Shown here: positions 45,649 to 59,316 of the stretch, piece by piece | Numbering within the stretch: the first letter of the stretch is position 1 | Layout: the number at the start of each line of letters is the position of its first letter | Assembly (NCBI GenBank): GCA_023398955.1 | Contig: JAEWRL010000082.1 | Coordinates: forward strand, 8,530 to 72,529 | DNA from: Pseudomonadota bacterium | GTDB taxonomy: Bacteria > Myxococcota_A > Polyangia > Polyangiales > Polyangiaceae | Direction of reading: 5' to 3' | Length of the DNA: 64,000 bases | Translations under genes and position numbers: made by a program | The notes under the pieces: model-generated | The model's input: only the letters and a program-made list of their open reading frames with translations | What the model was told of the DNA's origin: nothing | The model's database searches: none

Positions 45649-45861
45649 GGACGAGGATTCTACGTCCCTATTCGCCTCTCCGTCTTGCTTTTCTTCTTCG
45701 AGCCGCGGCGCGGTCCAGCTGCATGGTGCTGTCGAACAGCTTCTCCCCGTAGCCTGGACTAGCGTCGCGGCTCCCTCTGTCCCCCATCCATGAGCTGGGC
45801 CTCTTTGCCTCTTCCGACTTCAGCACGGCGCTCGAGCCGCGGCCTGAAAACGGAGGCGAAG

Positions 45862-46083
45862 ATGAACGTACTGACCAAGCTGCTCTCTCGGAAGCTCGCC
45901 GTAACGGTGGGCACCATCGTGACCGTGTGCCTGCAGATCCAGGACCCGGTGCAGGCCGGCGTCGCGGGTGCCATTGCGGTGGCCTACGTGATCGCGCAGG
46001 GGCTCGTTGACCGAGCCAGCGCTGAGCGGGTCGCGTCTGCTGTTGAACGCGGTCTCGACGAAGCCCGGTCGACCTCCGCCTGA
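45862..46083 (+). CDS. Small membrane protein
   Basis: A 73-residue protein with two hydrophobic stretches (LAVTVGTIVTVCLQI; GVAGAIAVAYVIAQGL) and a charged C-terminal tail. ATG 45862 has GGAGGCG upstream. Size and two-segment topology would fit a small holin-like or head-associated membrane protein, but no family is recognised. Confidence 0.55.
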   Translation: MNVLTKLLSRKLAVTVGTIVTVCLQIQDPVQAGVAGAIAVAYVIAQGLVDRASAERVASAVERGLDEARSTSA

Positions 46084-46095
46084 CGGGAGTCGGCC

Positions 46096-46298
46096 ATGCG
46101 GCGTACTCTGAAGCTCTTCGTCCTCCCGGCGGGAAAGCCGCCAGGAACGCCTCCGGAGGCCGGGCCCCAACTCGAGCTGGAAGCGGCGACCGAAGACGGT
46201 CTCCTCGACGCAGCCCGCACCGCCGTGGCTGACCGAGGGGAGCGTCTTCGCGCAGTCTCGTTCACGACGACAGGACTGGTCACCTATGTGGAGGCGCG

Positions 46299-46302
<4 letters not shown>
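46096..46302 (+). CDS. Small hypothetical protein before portal
   Basis: A 68-residue protein with a beta-rich C-terminus (RLRAVSFTTTGLVTYVEAR). It overlaps the portal GTG start by 4 bases, implying coupled translation. No family recognised. Confidence 0.6.
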
Positions 46303-47972
<1,670 letters not shown>

Positions 47973-48082
47973 GGAGCAGCGCATGGCGGACGAACGCCTC
48001 GAGCTCGCTCGGCGCTACCAGAAGCCCGACAGCGTCCCCGTCCCTCAGCGCGAGTTCGACTCCTGGTTTGCAGAGGGAAGCG

Positions 48083-48337
48083 ATGACGCCTGAGCAACGC
48101 CAAGCCTGGGAGCGACAGGCGCACCTCGACGCCGAGCGCGGGGTGATCGAGTGCCGCATGTGCAAGTGCCGCAGCGGGCTCGACGAGACCACGACCCTGT
48201 GGCGCAATGGACAGCTCGTCTTCGCGCTTTGTGACCGGTGTTCGACCAGCCACGACGTGCTCTTCTCGCCCACCGAGGCTGGCGTGGAAGTCCGCGCCCG
48301 AAGGCGCGGGCCGCTGGTCCTCGGGAGCGGCGCATGA
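48083..48337 (+). CDS. Small zinc-finger-like protein
   Basis: An 84-residue protein with CRMCKCRSGLDET and LCDRCSTSH, two CxxC-type pairs consistent with one zinc site. ATG 48083 lies within the end of the upstream frame and follows GAGGGAAG. It overlaps the next gene by 4 bases. Function unknown. Confidence 0.6.
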   Translation: MTPEQRQAWERQAHLDAERGVIECRMCKCRSGLDETTTLWRNGQLVFALCDRCSTSHDVLFSPTEAGVEVRARRRGPLVLGSGA

Positions 48338-48630
48338 AGCTGCGTCCCACCTCCAAGCGGCCGTGTCGTCTTGAGCGTGGCGACGTGCGTCGCGTGCCCC
48401 AGAAGCGGACGAGCTTCGTCATTGGTTACCACGTGTGCTGCGTTCGCTGCGGGTTCGTGACGCCCGCCATCGAGGGCGATGGCCTGACCATCACCGAGGG
48501 CGCCGAGATGGCCGACTTCTCGTTCTCGTCACCCGTGCGCTGCGTGTTCTGCCGGGTGTTGATGCACGTCGCTCATGGGCAGCTCGAGCTGGAGGAGGAC
48601 GCCGATGTGCGGCCAGCACGGTACCGCTGA
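48334..48630 (+). CDS. Small protein with two CxxC pairs
   Basis: A 98-residue protein with CCVRCGF and CVFCRV, a probable zinc site, and basic N-terminus. It overlaps the previous gene (ATGA) and runs 26 bases into the minor head gene. Its place between portal and minor head genes suggests an accessory head role. No family recognised. Confidence 0.6.
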   Translation: MKLRPTSKRPCRLERGDVRRVPQKRTSFVIGYHVCCVRCGFVTPAIEGDGLTITEGAEMADFSFSSPVRCVFCRVLMHVAHGQLELEEDADVRPARYR

Positions 48631-49693
48631 CGAGCTGCTCGCAGTTCACGAGGCAGCGGACGTTGCCGAGGAACTCCTCGGTCCACTGCTGCGCGACGTG
48701 GTTACCAAGGCGCTCGACCTCGGGTCAGCGAAGGGCTTTGACCGGGCCGTGGCGCTGCTAGCGGGGAAGCTGCGAGGCGCAGCTGGTCCTGTCGATGCCG
48801 ACGCCGTGCGCGCCGCCATCGAGGTGCTCGACGTCGATTGGTCCGCCACGACCGCGCCGCAGCGGAGCCGTCTGCTCGCCGAGGCAACGACCGCGGCGCG
48901 GAGAGCGACGGCGATCGTCCCCGCACGCATCCAGTCGCCATTTGACGAAGCGGCAACCTCCGTCATTGAGGCGACGCGAAGCGAGGCACGCCGCGGTCAG
49001 GGGCTGGCTATCGCCGCCGACCTGAACGCCATCGACCGCCGCATCGCGCAGCACATCACCAGCTCCCAGGCGAACTTCGTGCGCGACCAGTACGGCCGCC
49101 GGGCAGTTGCGTTCGGCGAGCAGGCCCGGCGCATCGTCGCTGATGGTCTCGAGCAAGGGCTGGGTCGCGACGACCTAGCGGCCGCGCTCGAGCGTGCGGC
49201 GCGTGCCGCATTCATCGAGCGCCAGCCCTTCTACTGGGAGGTGGTCGCCGGCGCCTTCGTCGGCCAGGGACGGTCCTTCGCCCAGATGAGCAGCTACGCC
49301 GAGGCGGGCATCAGCCGCTACCGCATCGAAGCCGTCCTCGACGAGCGAACGACCCCTATGTGCCAGTTTCTCCACGGCAAGGAGTTCTCAGTCGGAGACG
49401 CGCTCCGGCGCTTCGAACAGGTGGAACAGCTCCAACGGCCGGAGGACGTGAAGGGCGCGCTCCCGTGGGTGCGCCTGCGGCTCGACCAGGAGACAGGGCG
49501 ACAGCAGCTCTATGTGAACGGAGCCTCGGGCCAAGCGGTGATCGCCGACGTCACGCGTTCAGCGGCGGGCACTCGCGACGACCGAGGCGAGTTCCGCGCC
49601 TTCGCGTCGAACGCCGAGCTGATGGACCTTGGCGTTAGCTTTCCACCGTATCACGGACTGTGCAGGACTAATGTGGTGCCTGTGATTACGTGA
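48605..49693 (+). CDS. Minor head protein (Mu gpF/SPP1 gp7-like)
   Basis: A 362-residue head morphogenesis protein. The C-terminal domain is diagnostic: RYRIEAVLDERTTPMCQFLH, then LPWVRLRL and the terminal PPYHGLCRTNVVPV block. The N-terminal part is helical. ATG 48605 lies inside the previous gene. The last 11 codons and stop belong to the 36-base inverted repeat of the adjacent RIT element (49663-49698), which thus provides or restores the natural 3' end. Confidence 0.85.
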   Translation: MCGQHGTADELLAVHEAADVAEELLGPLLRDVVTKALDLGSAKGFDRAVALLAGKLRGAAGPVDADAVRAAIEVLDVDWSATTAPQRSRLLAEATTAARRATAIVPARIQSPFDEAATSVIEATRSEARRGQGLAIAADLNAIDRRIAQHITSSQANFVRDQYGRRAVAFGEQARRIVADGLEQGLGRDDLAAALERAARAAFIERQPFYWEVVAGAFVGQGRSFAQMSSYAEAGISRYRIEAVLDERTTPMCQFLHGKEFSVGDALRRFEQVEQLQRPEDVKGALPWVRLRLDQETGRQQLYVNGASGQAVIADVTRSAAGTRDDRGEFRAFASNAELMDLGVSFPPYHGLCRTNVVPVIT

Positions 49694-49698
49694 CGAGT
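49663..49698 (+). repeat. RIT element left inverted repeat
   Basis: 36 bases; the core TAATGTGGTGCCTGTGATTA continues to GACGAGT. It includes the last codons and TGA of the minor head gene. Confidence 0.85.
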
Positions 49699-49786
49699 CG
49701 GCCGAAGCGCCCACCGAGAAGCCTGGAGCGCGCCGAAACTTGCCACATAACGGAAGGGGTTTCGGCGCAGCCGCGTTGTTGAGCGC

Positions 49787-50725
49787 ATGGTCCCAACACC
49801 GACGTACCCATGCCTGTCGACGCTCAAGCGCCACGACACGATCCAGTACCCGATCATCAGTGAGTTCAGACAGCACCTTGAGATGGACCGTGGGGTGCGA
49901 GCTCCCGAGAAGCACATCCAGACAGCCACGGGCTTCCTCGACTTTCTCGGCGCGCGAGGCAAGGCGCTCGACGTGCTGTCGAAGGCCGACCTCGACGACT
50001 TTGTCACGGCACAAGGCGCCCACTACCAGAAGGTCACGGTCGCGAGCCTAGCGACCTGCCTTCGCGTGTTCCTGCGCTTCGTCTTCCTCCGCAAGAAAGT
50101 GGAAAAAGACTGGTCGACGAGCGTGGTGCGTCCGCGCGTGTTCAAGGGTCGGCGGGACCCGCGCCACATCAGGCCAGATGACGTGCGCCGTGTCCTCGCT
50201 GAGCAAGACCGCTCCACAACGCTCGGGAATCGCAACTACGCCATCGTCGCGCTGCTGGGCATCTGTGGCCTGCGCGCCGCGGAAGTCGCGCACCTGGAGC
50301 TCGACGATATCGGGTGGCGGTCGCACGTCATCCGAGTTCGGAAGCGCAAGTGCGACGACGCGATCGAGTTACCTCTGCTGCCGACCGTCGCACGAGCGCT
50401 GGTCCGGTACCTGGAGGTTCGTCCGCATGTCGAACACCGCGCGGTCTTCCTCAGCAAATTCGCGCCCCACGACCCGCTCCAGCCGAAAGCAGTCAGCTCC
50501 CTCGCCCGCGTGCTGATCCAACAGGCGAAGGTCGGTGTCGCCCACGCCGGCTCGCACTCATTCCGCTACGCTGCAGCGCAGTCCCTCTTTCGCGACGAGC
50601 GTCCGATTACCGAGATTGCTGCAGTTCTTGGACATCGTGATCTACGCTCCACGCTCGGGTACTTGTGCTTCACGGTCGATCCGCTGCGTGAGGTTGCGGC
50701 CAATGACGGAGAGGACCTCGCATGA
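49787..50725 (+). CDS. ritA: RIT tyrosine recombinase A
   Basis: A 312-residue tyrosine recombinase. An N-terminal core-binding domain is present. Catalytic residues lie in ICGLRAAEVAHLEL (Arg), AGSHSFRYAAAQ (HxxR), and LGHRDLRSTLGYLCF (His and Tyr). It overlaps the next gene by 4 bases. The first of three successive recombinases, which in RIT elements are thought to act together in transposition. Confidence 0.88.
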   Translation: MVPTPTYPCLSTLKRHDTIQYPIISEFRQHLEMDRGVRAPEKHIQTATGFLDFLGARGKALDVLSKADLDDFVTAQGAHYQKVTVASLATCLRVFLRFVFLRKKVEKDWSTSVVRPRVFKGRRDPRHIRPDDVRRVLAEQDRSTTLGNRNYAIVALLGICGLRAAEVAHLELDDIGWRSHVIRVRKRKCDDAIELPLLPTVARALVRYLEVRPHVEHRAVFLSKFAPHDPLQPKAVSSLARVLIQQAKVGVAHAGSHSFRYAAAQSLFRDERPITEIAAVLGHRDLRSTLGYLCFTVDPLREVAANDGEDLA

Positions 50726-52101
50726 AGCACACGTGCCCGTTCCTTTTCGATGACGTTGCGTTCGCCCTGCTCGTCGAGTCGTTCATCTCGGGCCGTCCCC
50801 AGGTCCGTATGGAGAAGTCGCAACAGGGGTATCGTCTCGCACCAACGGCGTTCCGGACGTGGATGCTCAAGACATCGAGGAAGCAGCTTGACGAGGACGC
50901 TATCAAGGTGTGGCTGGCCTATCGCACAACCAAGGCGTCGGTGCTTGCCGTGTCGATTCAGGCAAACACGATCGCGCTCTTCGTCGACTTCCTGGTCGGT
51001 CGTGAGCTCGTGGCCACGAATCCGTTCCGACAGCTGACGGGCAAGCACCGTGCTCTCGGAATGCGCGGGATCGTTCGTCACTTCGCCGAGGGCCGCTCGG
51101 ATGCCGATCTCGACGCTGTCGCCCACGTACCGTTCTCCGGACCCTTTGGCGCTCTCTTCCAACGTCACCTGGATCATCGCCGAGCACTCGGGATCGACGT
51201 GGGCTCACATGAGTTCTACCTCGCATCGTTCGAGCGATTCTTGGTCGAGCGCAGCCTCACGGACCTCACCGGCGTCTCCTGGGCGACCATCGAGGCGTGG
51301 CACCACTGGCTCGGGCAGACGAGCGCGCACAACAACCGGTACCGCACCTTGGTGGTGGGCAAGTTCTTCGACTTCCTCGTCGACCACGGCCTGCTCGATC
51401 GGTCGCCCGTGCCCGAGCTGCTTCCACATGCGCGACGCCGAACAGCACCGAGAATCTACTCCCACGATGAGGTGCGACGCATCCTCGATGCGGCAGAGGC
51501 GCTCCCGGCGCATCGCCTGTTGCCGTATCGCGGGCCGACGTACAGGTTGTTCTTCCTGCTGCTGTACGCCCTCGGCCTTCGCCGCACCGAGGCACTCCGC
51601 TTGCGGATCAACGACATCGACTTCGAGGAGCGCTCGCTGACGATCCGCGATGGGAAGTTCCACAAGGGCCGCGTGCTGCCCTTCGGGCCGAAGCTCGGCG
51701 CTCGGCTGCGGCAATACATCGAGGGCAATCCGCTCCTTCAGGGTGCCGCCCCCGACGCCTTCCTCTTTCCGACGGCGTCGCATCGCACACCGCGCCTGAG
51801 CTCGAAGTCGGTGGACGTGACGCTCAAGAGGCTGCTCGGCGACCTGAAGATCGAGGCCCGCCAAGAGACCCGCGCCCCTGGGCACCACGCCTTCCGTCAC
51901 AGCTTCGCTGTACATCGGCTTGAGCGCTGGCACCGCGAAGGCGCCGACATCGCCGTGAAGCTGCCGCTGCTCTCGGCCTTCCTCGGCCACGTCGACCTGG
52001 CATCGACGCAGGTCTACCTCACCATGACTCCCGAGCGTCTCCGCCTCGTCGGCGAGTCCTTCGAGCGTGCCTTCGGCGCGCCGGTCAGGAGCGATGCATG
52101 A
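50722..52101 (+). CDS. ritB: RIT tyrosine recombinase B
   Basis: A 459-residue recombinase with an extended N-terminus and a SAM-like core-binding domain (TDLTGVSWATIEAWHHWLGQ). Catalytic residues are in YALGLRRTEALRLRI, GHHAFRHSFAVHR and LGHVDLASTQVYLTM. The longest of the trio, as is usual for RIT middle genes. It overlaps both neighbours by 4 bases. Confidence 0.88.
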   Translation: MKHTCPFLFDDVAFALLVESFISGRPQVRMEKSQQGYRLAPTAFRTWMLKTSRKQLDEDAIKVWLAYRTTKASVLAVSIQANTIALFVDFLVGRELVATNPFRQLTGKHRALGMRGIVRHFAEGRSDADLDAVAHVPFSGPFGALFQRHLDHRRALGIDVGSHEFYLASFERFLVERSLTDLTGVSWATIEAWHHWLGQTSAHNNRYRTLVVGKFFDFLVDHGLLDRSPVPELLPHARRRTAPRIYSHDEVRRILDAAEALPAHRLLPYRGPTYRLFFLLLYALGLRRTEALRLRINDIDFEERSLTIRDGKFHKGRVLPFGPKLGARLRQYIEGNPLLQGAAPDAFLFPTASHRTPRLSSKSVDVTLKRLLGDLKIEARQETRAPGHHAFRHSFAVHRLERWHREGADIAVKLPLLSAFLGHVDLASTQVYLTMTPERLRLVGESFERAFGAPVRSDA

Positions 52102-53111
52102 AGCGACGACGCAAAGGCGACCAGCACCTCCTCGCTCCCCTCGTGAAGGACTTCTTCGACTGGTCCATGACGGAGCGGAAGATGAGTGGCTGCACGATCC
52201 AGTCGTACCGCGACGCGATGGTCCTCTTCCTCCGACACCTCGCCGACAGCACGAAAACGCGCGTCGAGAACCTGACGATGCCCGATGACCTCGCTGATCA
52301 CACGCTCGCCTTTTTGCGTATGATCGAAAGCAAGCGCGGCGTCTCCATCGCCACCCGCAACCACCGGCTCAGCGTTATCAAGAGTTTTGCCCGCTTCGTC
52401 GCGTACCGAGAACCTCTGCTCGCCACCACATGCCGCCGCGTCGCTGCACTCCCGGCGAAGAAGGACGAGGAGAAACTGCTCGACTACATCGAGCCGGAGG
52501 ACATGGAGGCGATCATTCAGGCGGCGAAGCCCACCACGGCGCGTGGGCGACGCAACCGCGCGATGCTCTTGCTCCTCTACAACACAGGCTGCCGAGCCAG
52601 CGAGCTCGCCGGGCTCACTGTCGAGGACGTCATCCTCGAACGCCCGCGCCACGTGCGCATCCTTGGCAAGGGGCGTCGCTGGCGCACGGTCCCCCTGTGG
52701 GATCGCACGATGACGGCCATCCAGCAAATGCTCGCGGATCGCAAGGGCGAGTTGCGCGCGCTCTTCGTCGGCCAACGCCAGAACCCGCTCACGCGGTACG
52801 GCGTCCGAGGTGTCGTGAAGAAGTACGCGAAGGATGTCGCCGCGACCCGGTCTGAACTCGCCTCCAAGCGGTTGTCTCCACACACGGTCCGTCACACGAC
52901 GGCGGTTGCGCTGCTGCGAACGACGGGTGACATCGACGCCGTAAGCAAGGTGCTCGGCCACGCCAGCCTGAACACGACACGCATCTACACCGGGAAGGAC
53001 CGCTCGCAGATCGCAAAGACGCTCGACAAGATCGCAGAGCGGATCGCGCCCACTGACACGGCCCCGTGGACGCCTACCGACGACCTCCTCGGTTGGCTCG
53101 AGGCGCTGTAG
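52098..53111 (+). CDS. ritC: RIT tyrosine recombinase C
   Basis: A 337-residue recombinase. Core-binding domain with LVKDFFDWSMTERKMSGCTI; catalytic residues in NTGCRASELAGLTV, SPHTVRHTTAVALL and LGHASLNTTRIYTG. It ends 62 bases before the right inverted repeat. The trio shares little sequence between members, so they are not recent duplicates. Confidence 0.88.
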   Translation: MKRRRKGDQHLLAPLVKDFFDWSMTERKMSGCTIQSYRDAMVLFLRHLADSTKTRVENLTMPDDLADHTLAFLRMIESKRGVSIATRNHRLSVIKSFARFVAYREPLLATTCRRVAALPAKKDEEKLLDYIEPEDMEAIIQAAKPTTARGRRNRAMLLLLYNTGCRASELAGLTVEDVILERPRHVRILGKGRRWRTVPLWDRTMTAIQQMLADRKGELRALFVGQRQNPLTRYGVRGVVKKYAKDVAATRSELASKRLSPHTVRHTTAVALLRTTGDIDAVSKVLGHASLNTTRIYTGKDRSQIAKTLDKIAERIAPTDTAPWTPTDDLLGWLEAL

Positions 53112-53173
53112 GCCGAATCGTTATGTGGCGTACTCGACGCCGTTGCCCAGGGAGAGCACACCGAACACGACAA

Positions 53174-53209
53174 ACTCGTCACGTAATCACAGGCACCACA
53201 TTACTCCTG
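53174..53209 (-). repeat. RIT element right inverted repeat
   Basis: Reverse complement of 49663-49698 with one mismatch. Immediately outside lies a short palindrome, TTATGTGGC TC GCCACGTAA (53211-53230), that shares ATGTGGC with the subterminal repeats. Confidence 0.85.
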
Positions 53210-53261
53210 TTTATGTGGCTCGCCACGTAACCGGACGACGACGTTGGCGGTGGTGTAGCCG

Positions 53262-54656
53262 CTACCATTGAACCCGCCACATCCCCCCGCCGGTGCACTT
53301 CGCGCAGTGCTGGACTACTTGCCAGGTTTGTCCAAGCCCTTCGAGCTTCGCTATACCCTTTTTGGCCTTGTCTGCCTTCGCGGCGTTTTGCCAAGAATTA
53401 TGGTCGCAGTCGGCCACGCGAACGAGGATGTCGTGGGTCGGAGCCGAGTACTTCTTCTTGTAGAACCGCACATCGCCGGAGTTGGGCGGCGCTTCGTCGA
53501 CTTCCGCGGCGTCGGGAATCTCCGGTGCAATGCCATCCGCGGGAGACACCGATGAGTCCGCGCCCGCTTTCTGCAAATGGAAGCGCAATGCATCGCGTTC
53601 TGCTTCGATTTGGGCGATCGTGGTCCGCAATCGGTCATTTTCGAGTTCGAAACTGTTGAGCTTTTCCCGGAATGTGTCGTTGTCTCCGGCATACGAGTCG
53701 GCGAGTTCTCGGAAGTCTTCAAGCGAGCTGGCCTTGCTCTTGAGCGCTGCGTATTCAGCTCGAGCTGCCGCCCCTCGGATCTCTTCGATTTCGCGGGGCC
53801 TCACGACACTCGCTGCTGAAGCGCGCATCACCAGTCCTCGGAGAGCATGTCTAAAGCGCTCCAGCGCCCGGCGAGGGTCATCCTCAAGGGAAGCCAGTCT
53901 GTTCCACGTCCAAAGGGGGTGTCGGTACGGGTCGTCGGAGAGCGACAGCCCCGGCCAGTAAACCCGAACCGCACCGCCGTAGCAGGAGAGAGGCTTCCTC
54001 AGCTCGTCAGTAAGGGCCCAACTCGCCGAGTCGTCGACGGCGTACACATTCGCGATTCCAGCAAGGTCGTAGGCTAGCCTTTCCGGCAGTCCGGGAAGGA
54101 CTGAGTGCCCATTCACGGTGGACACCGCTACGAGTGGCAGCGTGCGTTCTGGACTGGTGATCTCGAGGGCGAGCTGCTCTCCGCCCTCAAAGCCGCAGAC
54201 GCTCGAGAGGGACTTCAGCCGTGTCGCCCCGTGGTACCATGCGCGCGGAGCCTCAATCAGATTCCGGATTACTCGTGGACACTTCGGGTCGACTTCGATC
54301 CTGTTCACTTGGCTCGCCACGGTGCCAACTTCAAGCACCGCGTACACGAATACGGTCGATCGCCCGGTCGTGACAGAAATGCTGGCGTCAAACACCCGAC
54401 CGTCAGCGGATTCCTCACGGAGTTCGACCATCAGCCATTGTCGCTCACCGTCTATGGCGCGCTGGGTGCGATATCGGGCCTTGCTACCGTCAACTGCCGA
54501 ATACGCGCCATCCGATAGGAGCGGAGACTCGTCGGTTGCCCCCTTCTGACGCAGCCAATTTGAGAGAACTGAGTACAGCCGCTCCGCTTCTTCCGCCCGG
54601 GCTGCTGGGGTTAGGAGATCGGGTTGCTCCAACAAGTATGCTGCGACTTTCTGCAC
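53262..54656 (-). CDS. Unknown 464-residue protein with coiled coil and Cys-rich C-terminus
   Basis: It starts at GTG 54656 with GGAGG 4 bases upstream. The N-terminal two thirds contain strands and GGAVRVYWPGLSLSDDPYRH. A coiled coil follows (about residues 315-380: LEDFRELADSY, NDTFREKLNSFELENDRLR, IEAERDALRFHL). The C-terminal domain has DCDHNSW and QHCAKCTGGGMW, suggesting a metal site. No family is recognised. It is encoded against the head operon, between the RIT element and the protease gene. It therefore looks like an independently expressed cargo or moron gene; a defence role is possible but unproven. Confidence 0.7.
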   Translation of the reverse strand: MQKVAAYLLEQPDLLTPAARAEEAERLYSVLSNWLRQKGATDESPLLSDGAYSAVDGSKARYRTQRAIDGERQWLMVELREESADGRVFDASISVTTGRSTVFVYAVLEVGTVASQVNRIEVDPKCPRVIRNLIEAPRAWYHGATRLKSLSSVCGFEGGEQLALEITSPERTLPLVAVSTVNGHSVLPGLPERLAYDLAGIANVYAVDDSASWALTDELRKPLSCYGGAVRVYWPGLSLSDDPYRHPLWTWNRLASLEDDPRRALERFRHALRGLVMRASAASVVRPREIEEIRGAAARAEYAALKSKASSLEDFRELADSYAGDNDTFREKLNSFELENDRLRTTIAQIEAERDALRFHLQKAGADSSVSPADGIAPEIPDAAEVDEAPPNSGDVRFYKKKYSAPTHDILVRVADCDHNSWQNAAKADKAKKGIAKLEGLGQTWQVVQHCAKCTGGGMWRVQW

Positions 54657-54716
54657 ATTTCCTCCGGACGCTGGCTGGCTGACCGGGGAGCGTACCACCA
54701 AGCCAGGGAGATGGGG

Positions 54717-54803
54717 ATGTCCCCAGCCTGCATGCGCTGTGGCTTTGCCCCTCCGGATGTCGAAGCCAGCGGATCCGGCCGCGCCCACGAACCCGTCACC
54801 TGA
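54717..54803 (+). CDS. Very small Cys-containing ORF
   Basis: A 28-codon ORF (MSPACMRCGFAPPDVEASGS...) with AGGGAG 6 bases before the ATG. It has a CxxC pair. It overlaps the following 61-codon ORF in another frame, so at most a weak case. Confidence 0.35.
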   Translation: MSPACMRCGFAPPDVEASGSGRAHEPVT

Positions 54804-54934
54804 CGGGGTCACCAAGACGAACCCTGCCTCCCCGCCGGAGCGCGGCCCCGCTGCGCCTGTCGTCTGGCCTCGGGACCTGAACGCTCCGGCCACGTCCAAC
54901 CCCGACTGGGGCACCGACCCGGAGGGCGTGCGCC

Positions 54935-54942
<8 letters not shown>
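54757..54942 (+). CDS. Small Pro-rich phage protein
   Basis: A 61-residue Pro/Ala/Asp-rich ORF (MSKPADPAAPTNPSPDGVTK...). Its stop overlaps the start of the methylase-protease gene by 8 bases, an operon-like arrangement. No family recognised; possibly a small head protein. Confidence 0.5.
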
Positions 54943-57144
<2,202 letters not shown>

Positions 57145-57148
<4 letters not shown>

Positions 57149-57975
57149 CGACCACCGACCCCACCGCGAACGGCGACGGAGTGCATCGCCTCATCGACAT
57201 GGTCGTCGAGGAGGTCTCCCTCGTCGACCGCGCGGCAAACAAGCACCGCTTTCTGCTCGTGAAGAGGAATGACGCCATGGATGACGAAACGCCCGCTGAT
57301 CCCACCACTCCGACCGAAACCACTTCCGACGGCGAGCCGCCCGCATCCACGCCGGTGACAGCCCCCGAAGCGGCGCCTGCGGCTCCTCACTCCGATTCGG
57401 CACCTACGAGCTCGCCTCTCTCCACCGCGGTCGCTGCGCTGGAGAGCCTGACGAGCATCGTCGAGCTGCTCGGATCCTTCGGCGCGCAGCACGCCGATCA
57501 GCGTCTCGCACCCCTCGCTCGCGATCTGCGCGCGACGGCCGAGAAGCTGCTCGGACAGTCGAGCCCCGACCAGCCCGAACCGACTCCGAACGCGGCGGTC
57601 CCACAGGCTGCCACGCCCGCGTCTACCGGGGAGTCTCCGTTTGCGGTGGACGTGACGGCAGCCAAGCAAGCGCTTGCTCGACTGTCTGAACTCGCGGCGT
57701 CCGCGGTGCCTGCGGTTGCTCAGCCGCCCAATGAAGGTGCCACCACCGAAGCCAGCCTCGCGAAGCTGGCCGAATCGTTCCGCACGCTCTCCGAGACCGT
57801 GAAGACGCAGCACGAGCGTCTCGGTCGCGTCGAGAAGCAGTTCGGAATGCCCAACAGCGCTGGGCCCGCCGAGCAGGTCGCGAAGGTCGCGACCGACGTC
57901 GGCTGGCCCCTCGATCTCAACAAGCCCATGGACCGGGAGAACGTCGACAAGGCGGTCTCCTTCCACGACCTGTGA
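57145..57975 (+). CDS. Putative capsid scaffold protein
   Basis: A 276-residue protein. The first ~45 residues (HRLIDMVVEEVSLVDRAANK) match the C-terminal edge of XkdF-like protease domains. The rest is Pro/Ala/Thr-rich and helical, with a coiled-coil segment (AKLAESFRTLSETVKTQHER), as in scaffolds. It overlaps the protease gene (ATGA) and precedes the major capsid gene by 19 bases. Likely a cleavable scaffold. Confidence 0.65.
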
Positions 57976-57994
57976 TCCGGGAGGAACCGCACCC

Positions 57995-58933
<939 letters not shown>

Positions 58934-58946
58934 TCCAGGAGACGAC

Positions 58947-59315
58947 ATGGAGACTCGACTCGTACGCCTGAAGCCATTCGATCCCCGCCGTGGTCATGTA
59001 CTGCGGCGCTACACCTACGTCGGCATCAAGTTCCAGGAGGAACGCGGTTGGAGCCGCGTCGACAAGGCCGTCGGAGACTACCTCAAGGCCGTGCACCAGG
59101 TGCCGGGCGACAAGTACGCTCCGCTGGCCTTCGACGTCTGCACCGAGGAGGAAGCCAAGGCCCTCGACGAGGCCGAGTCCGACTCCACCAAGGTGAAGCG
59201 GAGCGCCTCTGACGACCTCAAGGTCGTGCCGGCCCGCGAGGGCGGCACCGTGACCACCGAGGCGCTGCCCGACGACAAGGCCGCGTCCCAAGCGCGCCGC
59301 GGAAAGCGGGAGTGA
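58947..59315 (+). CDS. Small head-associated protein
   Basis: A 122-residue protein following the capsid gene (13-base gap, AGGAGACGACATG). The N-terminus is compact (HVLRRYTYVGIKFQEERGWS) and the tail is charged and disordered. Position suggests a head decoration or connector accessory protein. Family not recognised. Confidence 0.55.
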   Translation: METRLVRLKPFDPRRGHVLRRYTYVGIKFQEERGWSRVDKAVGDYLKAVHQVPGDKYAPLAFDVCTEEEAKALDEAESDSTKVKRSASDDLKVVPAREGGTVTTEALPDDKAASQARRGKRE

Positions 59316-59316
59316 C

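Larger units (their letters stand above)
49663..53209. mobile_element. RIT-type element: three tyrosine recombinases with terminal inverted repeats
   Basis: The unit is bounded by a 36-base inverted repeat with one mismatch (49663-49698 and 53174-53209). An 11-base subterminal pair, GCCACATAACG (49742-49752) and its complement (53119-53129), lies inside. Between them are three tyrosine recombinase genes in ATGA overlap, the layout of recombinase-in-trio elements. It is inserted exactly at the stop codon of the minor head gene. Confidence 0.85.

Noticed and set aside
45777..45808. CTGTCCC followed 17 bases later by CTCTTTG before the 73-residue gene
   Set aside because: The second box differs from CGCGTTT at several positions; kept out of the motif family though spacing is suggestive.
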